64,000 nt of DNA from Amyelois transitella (lineage: Eukaryota; Arthropoda; Insecta; Lepidoptera; Pyralidae): contig NC_083520.1 in the NCBI RefSeq assembly GCF_032362555.1, forward strand, positions 8,680,001-8,744,000, in the 5' to 3' direction. Numbering within the stretch: position 1 is the first letter of the stretch; each line of letters opens with the position of its first letter. Made by a program: the position numbers and the translations under genes. Below are positions 40,801 to 50,237 of this stretch, one piece after another. The notes under the pieces are model-generated. The model saw nothing but the letters and a program-made list of their open reading frames with translations. It had not been told where the DNA came from and did not search any database.

Positions 40801-43800
40801 TTTTTGTCGAAAACAGTACTTTTTCCGGGATCATATTCAATGAATAAATGATTTATGATTATAATTATGGAAGGTACTCTTATGTTTGTCTTAGTACTAA
40901 GACCACGTGCGTGCAAATTTAATGAAATTTGGTTCAGTAGATGAAGCGTGACATACATATAGTCATGTCTATATCCTTACGGGGTAGACAAAGCCAACAG
41001 TCTTAAAAAGACTGATTGGCAATGTTCAACCGTTTGGCTTATTGATATAATTAAGATTCAAATTGTTGAATTAGGAGACAAAGACAGGTGATTGGTTCAA
41101 AGCGTGAAAAAGAGACAAACAAACACATTAATCATACTTACTAGTAGTATAAATTACATTATTATGAATGCATGTTTATGTACACGAAGACAACAAAGTG
41201 AGACAAATATATGTCACTCCATAACATACATAATTTATCTTTATGTCATATTTCCGCCTAATCCGTTTAGTGGTTTTGACTGCCTTGATAGATATACTTC
41301 CTATGTTAGTCATCTCTTTACTTTAGTAGAAATTAGATACAATTTTTCAATTCTGATTCTCTACATCACACTAACAAATTATTTTTTTTATGGATTGAAT
41401 CATAAATAGTAATTTTAAAAAGAATAAAATTTAATCTTAATAATAAATCCAACAATATCGGAACTGCAGTTTTCCTGGTATAACATCCAGGCTGCCGCAA
41501 GATCATCACTTTGGTGGCGGACAAAAACATAACCTCTTTTCTGCTACAAGTACAACATACACATAAATAAAGGATTAAAAGGCTACGGGGTCCCAATTCA
41601 TAATCAGATGACATGATGATGATCCTATATTGTTTGCAAAAAATATTCTTCTGTCTAAATTCGTATAAGGTATCTCGACCTTAGCTAAGATAAGATATCT
41701 ATGTAAATGTCAGTCAAACGACATGACATTGCCCTTTGTTGACAGAAGATAACTGGATGATTGAAAGGGTATGGAATTCCAAGTGCAGATATATCAAGAT
41801 TTATTTCGTTACAATAATAAAAATATCAATCACAAAGTTGTACTATCTATACTAATATTATAAAGCTGAAGAGTTTGTTTGTTTGTTTGAACGCGCTAAT
41901 CTCAGGAATAACTGGTTCGAATTGAAAAATTATTTTTGTGTTAATTAGGTAATTTATCGAAGAAGGCTCTAGACTTTAAAACGTCACGCTGCCACTATAA
42001 GAAGCGAAGAAATAATAGAAAATGTGAAAAATAACGGGGAATATTATTCATCCTTGAGGGCTTCAATGATGCTAAAAACAACTATAAATACGCGGACAAT
42101 AATAAATTGTGATTATACCAAAAAACTACTTACCAATTTTGTTATACTTACCATTTAAAGGTTCGAAAGTCATCGCGTTACAAACATACATACGAGTACT
42201 TATTATGTATTGTTGCCTCAAGTTGATTGGTAGACCTACATCGCTTCGCTCCCTCGGTCAATCAAATCTTTTTTTTTTTAAATTATTTTACTTACTTTTT
42301 TTTTTAATAATTGTTTTTTTTTCTATTTTTGATTACAGAAATATAAAAAAAAGATTGAACGATTGACCGATTAGCTAACGGAATACCAAATGGGGTCAAT
42401 TGGACGTTTTACAGCGGTCGAAGTGAACCTCGAAGGTCAATCAACTTAGCTGTACTGTATTAGCAGAAATGGGATTTACAATAATTGCTAAAGCATCGAT
42501 TTCGTTCAACTTTCATTTTCGTACAAACATTCCTTTGTTGTGGTTCAAGGTGAATTTTACAGCAGATGGAGGCTTCCAAATAAGTATAAATGTGGTTCCA
42601 TTCTAAGCTCTATATTGTATTGATTAAGGTTGTTTGTATAATTTTGATGTAGGTATTTCATGTGTCGCAATGTGAGATTAAACTAGTTTCAGCAAATATT
42701 ATTATCAAGGTGTAAATAGTAGCGTGGAAAAAAAATGTGATCGTGATGGTTTTAGGTAAATTTTCGGTAGGGGAATATTATACATACATATAATCACGTC
42801 TATATCCCTAGCGGGGTAAACAGAGCAAACAGTTTTGAGAAATCTGATAAGCCACGTTCTACCTTTTGCTTTTAATGATAGAATTGAAATTCAAGTAGTG
42901 ACAGGTTGCTTGCCCATCGCCTAAAAGATGAATTTATAAGCCTATCCCCTAGTCGTCTTTTTCGATATCCATGGAAAAGAAATGGAGTGGTCCTATTCCT
43001 TTTTCTATTAGTGCCGGGAAACACACGGAAATATAATGATTGTGTTTTTATCTAAATACATAAGTACTTATACATTTATTATTATTATATTAAATATCTA
43101 CATATTTAAGTGTACCTCAGTTCCGGATTATTCATATTTGGCAGCAGATTCGATCTCGCAATTATAAGAAACAGTTAAAATTTGCATGTTTAGCATTTAA
43201 AATAGTACATATTTTCTTTGTCCTGAAAATAACTGTTTTTTTTTTCAGTCTCTCATTGCAGCATATTCTCTTACATAGGAATTATCAAAACTTAATTATC
43301 ATTTGTTGCAATTGAGTCTCGGTTTTCGCATCTGATCTCCAACATATAATAATATTGAAAATTTAAAAAGTGCCGTGTTTTTCCTGGCACCAATAGAAAA
43401 AAGAGTAGCACCACTCCATCTCTTTCCCATAGATGTCGTTAAAGGCGACTAAGGAATATGCTTATAAACTCGGGATTCTTCTTTTAGAACAATCGGCTAG
43501 TAATCTGTCCCTATTTGAATCTCAAGCCAAACTGCTCAACCTGGTCTATTGGCATTTTTGAGACTGCTGGCTCTGGCTACCCCGCAGGGGATAAAAACGT
43601 GGTAGTATGTATGTATAATGTTAAAATTTTTGTTTTTGACATAATAATAAACAATTTCTTAATGGCGAAATTTTTTAGAAGCAAGATTTTTTCGATTAAA
43701 TCGAAAAAATCTTGCTAACTTGTTACTGTGGTTGTTTTTTGGTTTTCTAAAGGTACCTATAACTTGTTTTTTACTACATTACCTATACTAAATATACTCG

Positions 43801-44438
43801 TAACTCATTGTTATTACCAAATAAACAAATACTTAGAAAACATATACACAACTAAAATGCATAGAAACGCTTCTGCGTATATGAGTGCTATTGATTACGG
43901 TATACGAATGTGACCGATAACAGTAGGTCACAAAATAAAAACAGAACAGATATCATAATCACTTACAATATTACAACGATCAGTGTTATGTTAATTTTAG
44001 CACATTAAAAAAAGGAAATTCAAAATAAATAAATAATTAAAAATTCTCTATTGTCAATTACATTGTATAAATCTTATAAACTTCAAGTATTAATTTATGG
44101 TTAAGTACTGGCTATGAACTAAGCTTAGGCAATGAGCGGCTCCAATTCCAATCTAGGACCAAAAACAATATCATTTTTTATGAAATAATGTGCGAAGGCG
44201 GCCTTATCAAATTATGTAATCTATTCCAAAGTATTTATATGATAATTGGTAGCAAATAATATGGTTATAGATTTTGTAGGTATGCATTTCTGACCACATG
44301 TGCTAATGAGTTAATAGATTGATAATATTACTTTAAACGATATTTAATATTTGTGTTGGTTTGCAGGCGCCTATTATTAGAGAATGGATGTGTAAATTAG
44401 GTGTAACTCAAAAGCCCGTCAAAAAGAAATACATGTAA
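28876..44438 (+). CDS. Candidate 73-aa cysteine-containing protein, 3 exons (tentative)
   Basis: Three short open segments join in matching phase: exon A 28876-28966 (MSTCRLRFMYEPFAQHKYQ..., ending ECDFEAIFL, donor G|GTAAGT), exon B 33725-33783 (HPTLCTSCHKPMCNQHIPT, acceptor taactacag) and exon C 44367-44438 (APIIREWMCKLG, then VTQKPVKKKYM and TAA, acceptor ggtttgcag). The total is 222 nt with one stop at the end. Exon B has a C-x2-C-x4-C-x2-H pattern that could bind zinc. Weak points: the exon B donor is ACT|GTAATA, the introns are 4.8 and 10.6 kb, and I recognise no family. The introns are filled with repeats, as in the rest of the region. It may be a real small gene or a chance assembly. 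Confidence 0.3.
29600..29690. repeat. Interspersed repeat fragment shared with 31975-32090
   Basis: ctctctcatctttgcttgtt then ggttgcaccctccac is found, diverged, in inverted orientation at 31975-32090 (tggagggtgcaactagtaatgc). The family is unassigned. Confidence 0.45.
29744..30023 (-). repeat. 270-bp-family retroposon, full length with TSD
   Basis: The best complete copy, about 280 bp including an (acat)n tail. It is flanked by a 12-bp direct repeat, aggaaaggttat, at 29732-29743 and 30024-30035. In the sense direction it begins near tgtgtcctttgccgtgtggt, so the family's 5' end extends a little beyond the usual tgccgtgtgg. Confidence 0.92.
30729..30862 (-). repeat. 270-bp-family retroposon, 5' half
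   Basis: ggttgctagcccatcacct through cccttagtcgccttttacga, gagatggagtggccctattc and tggtgccgggaaccacacgg. The tail half is missing. Confidence 0.8.
30957..31156 (-). repeat. 270-bp-family retroposon, diverged copy
   Basis: cgggatagacagatccaaca, gactgaaaggtcacgttcag and a shortened 5' end (gctgggaaccacacggc) identify it. The middle is deleted. Confidence 0.65.
31384..31620. repeat. Second short repeat family (two tandem pieces)
   Basis: Two pieces share ctttcctggaggggtaggca / ctttcccggaggggtaggca and ctacatctttccacttgcca, separated by catacat repeats. Short relatives occur at about 430-475 and about 57280-57330. This looks like a distinct short retroposon with the same kind of cata-rich tail. 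Confidence 0.6.
31650..31970. other. GC-richer block, exon-like or transposon-derived
   Basis: The plus strand contains cttcctgaggcagctgggat and a donor-like aaaaag|gtaagt. The minus strand has a 97-codon open frame. No family was recognised and neither frame is convincing. It may derive from a transposon. Confidence 0.25.
31975..32090. repeat. Interspersed repeat fragment, inverted relative of 29600-29690
   Basis: Contains aggcactatggtaaaggtct and gcctggagggtgcaactagt. Its reverse complement aligns with the element at 29600. Confidence 0.4.
32100..33455. other. Repeat-relic and AT-rich DNA
   Basis: Old fragments include ctacatgccaaatttcaaat at about 32391 and gtgccaaatttcattaaatc at about 33040, both wording typical of Helitron-type relics. 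No gene is seen. Confidence 0.35.
33456..33514 (-). repeat. 270-bp-family retroposon, short 3' fragment
   Basis: atagatcccttgtggagtag followed by acagagccaacagtcg, next to a cataaatgcatata tail remnant. Confidence 0.6.
34080..34480 (-). repeat. Possible LINE 3'-end relic
   Basis: On the minus strand the segment ends with gagaataaagatcttaaacc, an ATGAGAATAAA-type end common for non-LTR elements. Upstream of it is a GC-rich structured stretch (ctcccgaaagggtaccccct). The 90-codon frame inside is not recognisable. Confidence 0.3.
35025..35284 (+). mobile_element. Non-autonomous Helitron-like element, complete
   Basis: About 260 bp: tctatactaatattataaag, tgaacgcgctaatctcaggg, ccttgagggctacaatgatg, ending gacgaagtcgcgggtacagctag|t. 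This is the classic widespread lepidopteran Helitron-type sequence. A second copy is at 41846. Confidence 0.75.
36189..36330 (-). repeat. 270-bp-family retroposon, diverged
   Basis: ttttggggtaaacagagcca, acagtctcgataagattata and a degenerate middle. Confidence 0.55.
36331..38600. other. AT-rich DNA, no gene seen
   Basis: No coding frame or clear repeat copy. A short gatgagagatggagtggct at about 38115 may be a remnant of the 270-bp family. Confidence 0.4.
38679..38744. repeat. 66-nt two-part hairpin
   Basis: agaaaaaaagcaattg (38679-38694) pairs with 38730-38744 with one bulge, and the loop itself folds (aatttgtt 38703-38710 with aacaaatt 38714-38721). Outside it, ttgaaggtttt (about 38608) and aaaaccttcaa (about 38760) form a further arm. 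The size is like a microRNA precursor or a small foldback element. Confidence 0.7.
38860..39285 (+). promoter_or_regulatory. Candidate promoter and non-coding first exon
   Basis: A CpG-rich core (cgagagcgcgcagctgcggc, gagcgtactgcggccattcg, 39070-39115) stands out in AT-rich DNA. It is followed by sequence ending in ttcctttg|taagta (donor-like GTAAGT at about 39279). The 106-codon open frame across it shows no protein-like features. It could start a plus-strand transcript that uses exons further right (for example about 47696-47741). Confidence 0.35.
39290..40325. other. AT-rich DNA, no gene seen
   Basis: Only simple AT-rich sequence with a short catacata repeat at about 39345. No supported feature. 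Confidence 0.4.
40328..40430 (-). repeat. 270-bp-family retroposon, 3' fragment
   Basis: acatacatact tail, ggtccttcgcggggtagaca, then a diverged ggaaagactcgaacgttata. Confidence 0.65.
40950..41064 (-). repeat. 270-bp-family retroposon, 3' fragment
   Basis: gtcatgtctatatccttacg, gccaacagtcttaaaaagac and a diverged cgtttggcttattgatataa. It is 5'-truncated. Confidence 0.75.
41846..42098 (+). mobile_element. Non-autonomous Helitron-like element, 3' end lost
   Basis: Same family as 35025-35284 (tctatactaatattataaag, gaacgcgctaatctcagga, ccttgagggcttcaatgatg). It ends at cgcggac, so the CTAG end is missing. The gtttgttt motif is expanded. Confidence 0.7.
42780..43028 (-). repeat. 270-bp-family retroposon, near full length
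   Basis: Tail, gtctatatccctagcggggt, ggttgcttgcccatcgccta, gaaatggagtggtcctattc, and agtgccgggaaacacacgg at the 5' end. Confidence 0.85.
43371..43616 (+). repeat. 270-bp-family retroposon, near full length
   Basis: tgccgtgtttttcctggcac to caccactccatctctttccc, gcgactaaggaatatgctta, ctggctaccccgcaggggat and a gtatgtatgta tail. Confidence 0.85.
43680..43716. repeat. Perfect 18-bp hairpin with 1-nt centre
   Basis: agcaagattttttcgatt (43680-43697), one a, then the exact reverse complement (43699-43716). Confidence 0.9.
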
Positions 44439-44920
44439 TAATTTTTATGTGTTTGTTACCTTATATTAATCCTTATTTAATAACAATTTTTGAATGAAGC
44501 AAGCATAGTAATATTAATTACTAGTTTCTGCTCAAGACTTTGTTTTGGCTGCTTGTGATATTCTGATGAATAAGCTAAATAGCATTACGTTATATCCAAA
44601 TCCATTTAGTTGCTTTTGTGTGAAAACACACAGTTTCAATCATAAACACACAGACATTAAAATCAAACATTTAGTAACAAACATACAATTTCACATTTAC
44701 ATTAGTAGCAGTGAAAGAGATCTGTAAATTCGTTATTTTGTTGAACTTGTACTTTCTTGAAACCAACGGAGCGGGAATCGGTGTCAAATTAGCATTTTAA
44801 CGAAGAATACCCCGTATAAATGTACAGTATCTTTCACAGCAAATGATTTTACTGATCCTCTACAGATGTTGGGAGGTGTGACCATAATTCTGGATTGGGT
44901 ATAACGCTCCAAAAAAATCG

Positions 44921-45225
44921 TGCCGTGTGGTTCCCGGCACCAATAAAAAAATAATAATAAGACCACAAGGGATATAGACGTGACCATGTGTATGTATGTA
45001 TAAGACCACTTCATCTCTTACCCATGAATCTCGTAAAAGACGATTGAGGGGTTATGGTCTGCTATTAAACTTATGAGATTTTGAGAGATAGGCTAGCAAC
45101 CTATAGTGACCCTATATGAATCACAATTAGCTATCATTAAGCTTAACAGCTTAACGAGGCCTACCAGTCCTTCCAAGACTGTTGGCTATGTCAACCCTGC
45201 AGGGGATATAGACGTGATTGCATTT
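44921..45225 (+). repeat. 270-bp-family retroposon interrupted by a 34-bp sibling
   Basis: The host copy runs tgccgtgtggttcccggcac ... accac, then resumes at ttcatctcttacccatgaat and ends ccctgcaggggatatagacg. Between them, 44967-45000 is only the 3' end and tail of the same family (aagggatatagacgtgacca...). The direct repeat taagaccac flanks it at 44958-44966 and 45001-45009. Confidence 0.85.
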
Positions 45226-45657
45226 GGTTTCGGTACCGTAAAATTAGATAATTTCTCCAGTTTTTGTACTAGATATTACGCAACATACGGCCTAGTGCAC
45301 ACTCGGGCAACCCGTTGGTCGCTTTCGACCGCTTACATAATACATTTTCAGCTAACGGGAAGTTCGGACGTTGAATACTAATTCAGATGATACGCCGTCT
45401 CTCCGTTATGTCATTGCTTTCTGATTCTGAATGATCATGTGTGACTGGGGCTTTAGGACGGAGTGGTATTTAAAAAAAAATTGGTTTCAAATATTTGAAT
45501 GGTGGATAGTTATTCCAAAAAAAAAGGTTTACCTATAGTGGTTTTCACGTTCGCAAATTGAAGCATGTTATTGTAAAGTTTCAAGAAAAATTGACAATAA
45601 TTGAGCCGTCTTTGATAAACGTGGCTTCTAGTATTTTCGGGTCTATTGGCCCTATCT

Positions 45658-45915
45658 TGCCGTGTGGTTCCAGGAACTAATATAAAAAAGGAATAGGTCC
45701 ATTCCATCTCTTTTCTATTGAAGTCGTATTAGGCGACTAAAGGATAGGCTTCTAAACTTGAGATTCTTCTTTTAGGCGATGGACTTAACAACATGTGACT
45801 ATTTGAATCTCAATTCTATCAATAAGCCTAAGAGCTGAACGTGGCCTGTCAGTCTTTCATAACTGTTGGTACTGTTTATCCCGCAGGGATAAAGACGTGA
45901 TAATATGAATGAATA
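45658..45915 (+). repeat. 270-bp-family retroposon, near full length
   Basis: tgccgtgtggttccaggaac, ggcgactaaaggataggctt, gcctaagagctgaacgtggc and tatcccgcagggataaagac, with a degenerate tail. A further 3' fragment (aagagatatagacgtgataa) lies at about 45937. Confidence 0.82.
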
Positions 45916-46110
45916 AATCGGCAAAATCTACCCGGTAAGAGATATAGACGTGATAAAAATATGTGTTTGAGTAAAATGCCTACTAACTACCTTATTTCTC
46001 TCATACACATAATTTTTCATGGAACGAGTGAGTTTCAGGTGACTTAGTAATAACCTAGGTTCATGTTATGCCCGTAGTAAAGTCAATGCAGTTTCGGAGT
46101 AGGGCCCCGG

Positions 46111-46126
46111 GCGTATGCGCATACGC
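46111..46126. repeat. 16-bp GC-rich palindrome
   Basis: gcgtatgcgcatacgc is perfectly self-complementary, in a locally GC-rich stretch. It could be a binding site for a dimeric factor. Confidence 0.7.
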
Positions 46127-46406
46127 AACAGAGTCATGTCGTGCGGCAGTGCCTTATCGCAAAATCAGTAATGCGTTTCAAATGTAACTAATGGTATGTA
46201 AGCGGTTTTACAGTATCGCCACAGATTATGTCGAATAACCGGTTACACGTTACTTACAATTCGGATCGAAGTGGATTGATGCAATTTATGATTACAATAC
46301 TCACATTTATCACGTCTTTATCTCTTACGGGGTTGACTCTTAGAATTTGGTTGGGTCACGAAATTCAAACTTAACAATTAAGGTACTAAAATTTGAACAC
46401 TCTTTA

Positions 46407-46520
46407 GGCTATGGGTCTGTCACTGTTTGAATCTCAATTCCATCAGCTATACAGCTGAACAGGGCTTTTCAGTCTTTTCGAGACTTTTGGCTCAATCATC
46501 AAAGACAAAGATGTGTTTAT
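46407..46520 (+). repeat. 270-bp-family retroposon, 3' half fragment
   Basis: ctgtcactgtttgaatctca, agctgaacagggcttttcag and ttcgagacttttggctc. A small opposite-strand fragment (atcacgtctttatctcttac) is at about 46315. Confidence 0.65.
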
Positions 46521-46645
46521 ATGTACTTAACAAACCTAGTTTACATAATCAAAGCGAAATGCAGGCAATTTTCTCTACTTCGAAAATAAGGATTTGTCAG
46601 GATAATAAATTAGTAGAAAGATTTGCTAAAAAAAAATAAAAACAC

Positions 46646-46712
46646 GCCTTTTCCGGGATTTGAACCCACAACCTTCCTAGACTACAACAGTCTAACGTTT
46701 CGCTACCAAAAG
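46646..46712 (-). repeat. tRNA-like SINE head or decayed tRNA
   Basis: On the minus strand there is a B-box-like ggttcaaatcccgg-type segment (tgggtttcaaatcccgga region, 46652-46667) and an A-box-like ggtagcgaaacgtt. The structure is too imperfect for a functional tRNA. Confidence 0.45.
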
Positions 46713-47007
46713 TGAAACCCTGTCCTTGCTTTGAAAACAATGGTTTCGACTAATTCCTTTTAAATTGTCGTATTTTGTTTGCCAAGGGCGTAACCGTTGT
46801 GTACAGAAAGTTATCTTTGCCAGTGATAACGATAGCCGACTCAGTTGAAATTGTGTTTGTTAAACTCATTGCGTATATAGCTAGTTTCAATATTATGAAC
46901 TTAGAAGGGCAGATAAAATGAATGAGGATGAAGAATAAATAATAAGATAGTGAAGGAGGTATTTTCAATTCAATTCAATTCGAAATCTTTATCGCATATC
47001 ATAAAGT

Positions 47008-47240
47008 TCGATGGCTTCTGTGGCGCCGCGGTAGTACGCTTTTCTGTCACACCGGAGGTCCCGGGCTCGAATCCCGGCCAGGGCATGCTGAGAAAAGGAC
47101 TTTTTCTGATTGGCCTGGGTCTCGGATGTTTATCTATATAAGTATTTATTATAAAATATAGTGTCGTTGGGTTAGTATCTCGTAACACAAGTCTCGAACT
47201 TACTTCGAGGCTAACTCAATCTGTGTAATTTGTCCCGTAT
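47008..47240 (+). repeat. tRNA-derived SINE
   Basis: The tRNA-like head has A-box tggcgccgcggtagta and B-box gggctcgaatcccg (47063-47076). It is followed by a body with gggtctcggatgtt and the conserved end ttagtatctcgtaacacaag, cttcgaggctaactcaatct. A second, inverted copy is at 55909-56140. Confidence 0.85.
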
Positions 47241-47412
47241 ATATTTATATAAAGTACATCAGTTTAATTACAGTGACAGCTTTTAAATAGGTACAACGTG
47301 AACCCTGTTAGACATCGCAATTTTAAAATATTATGGAATGGCAGGCAGGTTTATATCGGATATTATGATGAATATAACAATAATAAAAAAATGTATTATA
47401 CAATATATTATT

Positions 47413-47549
47413 ATGCCGTGTGGTTCCCGGCACCAACATAAAAAAGAATAGGACCACTCCATCTCATTTCCCATGGATGTCGTACGAGGCGACTAAGGGG
47501 TGGGCTTATAAACTTGGGATTCTCGTTTTAGGCGTATAAGTCACTATTC
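47413..47549 (+). repeat. 270-bp-family retroposon, 5' half
   Basis: tgccgtgtggttcccggcac to gcgactaaggggtgggctta and cttgggattctcgttttagg. It is followed directly by a Helitron 3' end (gacgaagtcgcgggcacagctagta, to about 47579). Confidence 0.82.
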
Positions 47550-47551
47550 CA

Positions 47552-47579
47552 CACGGACGAAGTCGCGGGCACAGCTAGT
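47552..47579 (+). mobile_element. Helitron-like 3' end fragment
   Basis: acggacgaagtcgcgggcac then agctag|t, the same terminus as the element at 35025-35284. Confidence 0.6.
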
Positions 47580-47695
47580 AAAAAATAAAACAACATATTT
47601 TCTCTCGTTTTCATATTATTGTAGACCTTCACATGGCTTCTTCTTTGTTAATTGTTTGCTTAAATAATATATATCTTTAATTTGTTTCAGGTGTT

Positions 47696-47741
47696 GATGA
47701 GTTGCCACATTCATAGTTAGCCCTGTCGTTAAAAGAGGTAT
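47696..47741 (+). other. Possible small exon
   Basis: An acceptor-like tttaatttgtttcag is followed by about 46 bases and a donor-like gag|gtatgtg. All frames contain stops or only a few codons, so if used it is a non-coding exon. Confidence 0.25.
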
Positions 47742-47945
47742 GTGTATTTATTAAGTCATTAAGGTGTAATTAGTAAGTTATTAAAGCGGTGCACATATTA
47801 AACTAATGTCGACTTTGTTCAAACTTTAATGATCAATTACTAATTGCATTGTATACCAACACTAACTTTCGCTAACGACTCCGCTCGCGTCTCCCCATGT
47901 CCTTTTTTCGTGCTCATATTGCGTTATATGACATTGTGGATTTTA

Positions 47946-48058
47946 CATACATACATACATAGGGTCACGTCTATATCCCTTGCGGGGTAGACAGAGCCAA
48001 CAGTCTTGATAAGACTGAATGGCCACGTTCAGCTATTTGGCTTAATGATAGAATTGAG
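47946..48058 (-). repeat. 270-bp-family retroposon, 5'-truncated with TSD
   Basis: Tail catacatacatacatag, then the 3' third of the family, flanked by a 13-bp direct repeat attgtggatttta at 47933-47945 and 48059-48071. The truncation point is internal, so this copy was inserted already shortened. Confidence 0.92.
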
Positions 48059-48253
48059 ATTGTGGATTTTAATGCGAAAATTCCTGAAAAATCTATTAAA
48101 TAAATTTGTTATCATAAAGGTTTTGGTACCTTTTCGCATATGATTCATCTGGGTTCGTCATGATCATCCTGGCTTAAGTCCCGATTTGTCTTTTCTTGAC
48201 AAATCCTTGGAGTCCACGTGAGGGCATAATACTGGAGTGGTAACAAATTTTTG

Positions 48254-48516
48254 CCGTGCCGTGTGGTTCCCGGCACCAATACAAAAAATAATAGGACCAC
48301 TCCATCTCTTTCCCATGGATGTCGTTAAAGGTGACTAAGGGATAGGCTTACAAACTTGCGATTCTTTTCTAGGCGATGGGCTAGCAACCTGTCACTATTT
48401 GAATCTCAATTCTTTCATTAAGCCAAATAGCTGAACGGGGCCATTCAGTATTTTCAAGACTGTTGGCTCTGTCTACCCCGCAAGGGATATAGACGTGACC
48501 ATATGTATGTATGTAT
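48254..48516 (+). repeat. 270-bp-family retroposon, full length with TSD
   Basis: ccgtgccgtgtggttcccgg to the (atgt)n tail. It is flanked by 14-bp direct repeats with one mismatch, gtaacaaatttttg (48240-48253) and gtaactaatttttg (48517-48530). Confidence 0.9.
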
Positions 48517-48854
48517 GTAACTAATTTTTGACTCGAAGCACCTTGCATTGCAACCTTCATATTGGATCATTCTTACACATTTCATACATATGATTATCCA
48601 GCCATTTTGTTTCCATGTTAGTGGTGATGCATATTGTTCATTTCTGCTCCAGTTAGCCCACACAATACGGTGATATCGCATGCGGATGTCAATGCGCGTG
48701 CGCAGCTGATTATTCGCGTCGGCATTATTTGTTAGGTACATATGTATATATAAAATTGAATACCATTTACAAAATTATTTCTTGACAAATTATACATTGG
48801 TTGACAGGCCTTTATTAACTAATTATACATTATTTCGAGGCGTTTGTTCAAAAC

Positions 48855-49102
48855 GTACATACATATAATAACGTCTATTTCCCTTGCGGGGTAGACAGAG
48901 CCAACGGTCTTGTAATAGATAGGCTATGTTCAGCTGTTTGGCTTAATGATAGAATTGAGATTGAAAAAGTGACAGGTTGCTAGCCCATCGCCTAAAAAGA
49001 AGAATCCGAAGTATATATCCCGTAGTCGCCTTTTACGACATCCATGGGAAAGATGTAGAATGGTCCTTTTATTTTTTCTATTGGTGCCGGGAACCACACG
49101 GT
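48855..49102 (-). repeat. 270-bp-family retroposon, near full length
   Basis: Tail, tttcccttgcggggtagaca, ggttgctagcccatcgccta, cgccttttacgacatccatg, ttggtgccgggaaccacacg. Confidence 0.87.
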
Positions 49103-49689
49103 ACTTTTTACCAGAATTGCAGTGGATAGATATTCCTGAAACTAACGAAAATTATGAAATTCATTTAGTTAATGTTTTTAAGGTACCTATCTTCTTTTTT
49201 ACTATCATTAGTGGTTAAAATTTTAGGTAAATTTGTGACTCGCCCAAATGCAGAAAAAGAAAAATACCTAGTCCATACCGTTTAACAATCAAACTCTCCC
49301 CAATAATACTTTGACTACTATTACTACTAACTGAAGTATTTCTACTACAAGAAAATGTCATGGATCCAACCTCAAACCAGTCAAGTGCATATAATAGGAT
49401 TAAATGCACTCCTTTTCTTCGCTTTGCTATAAAATATATATTTTTGTCATAATTTAATAAATTCTTCACCCTTTCAGATAGTTTTGTCCGTAAATAATAT
49501 CCCCAACAGGTTCAAATTATCAGTTTGCAGATGGTTCAGGCTGTAATTGTATTAAAAATATGCGTATTTCGTTTCATCTTTGTTGAGTCTCGTAATTACA
49601 AGTCACGTCAAGTATATTAAGACTTTCTTATTAATAATCTCCTTTACTATTTTTTTGTGGCACTTACATGACATTACTATTATTGAGAG

Positions 49690-49753
49690 TTCCTCAGACT
49701 CAGAATGTTGGCTCTACCCCGTAAGGGATAAAAACGTGATTATATGTATGTAT
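49690..49753 (+). repeat. 270-bp-family retroposon, short 3' fragment
   Basis: tgttggctctaccccgtaag and gataaaaacgtgattatatg followed by tatgta. Confidence 0.7.
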
Positions 49754-50237
49754 AAAATTTCCTCGTAAACGTTTTATACTGTTCAAAAATCTAACTTAGT
49801 CTCTAGACTATCCTGATCAAACTGGATTGAGCCGGTTTGAACTAGTTTTCGGTTTTCTTTACCAGTGAAAAGCATACCTACTTTCGCCTTTAGATCGGGG
49901 AATGGATTCGTGAAAATGGTTAGGCATAGTCACACGCATGTCCTCAATTTTACCACACGCCAATTTTTCGCTAATTTTTCACTTGTGTACACATTATTTA
50001 TCAGTCAGTTAGTCAGTTGTTGTTATAGTAGATATATTGCATATAATCATTATTTGTTTATGATCGGCTCGTAAACTTTTGGTAATTTTATTATGAATTA
50101 TAAAAACTTACCGTATTTATGATTATCCACGTAACAATGATAAGGGTATTTTAATGGAAATAATATTGAAGATTTATCAACGTAGCTAATTTCCATTTGA
50201 ATAGCTATCAATACTATGTATATAGTGTCGCTATTCT

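Noticed and set aside
46970..47188. Open frames on both strands at 46950-47188 that could look like small proteins
   Set aside because: They lie across the tRNA-derived SINE. The peptide PGFEPGTSG is the translated B-box region, a common artefact.
48454..48741. 95-codon minus-strand frame
   Set aside because: Starts in sequence next to, and ends inside, a 270-bp-family copy; no recognisable domain.
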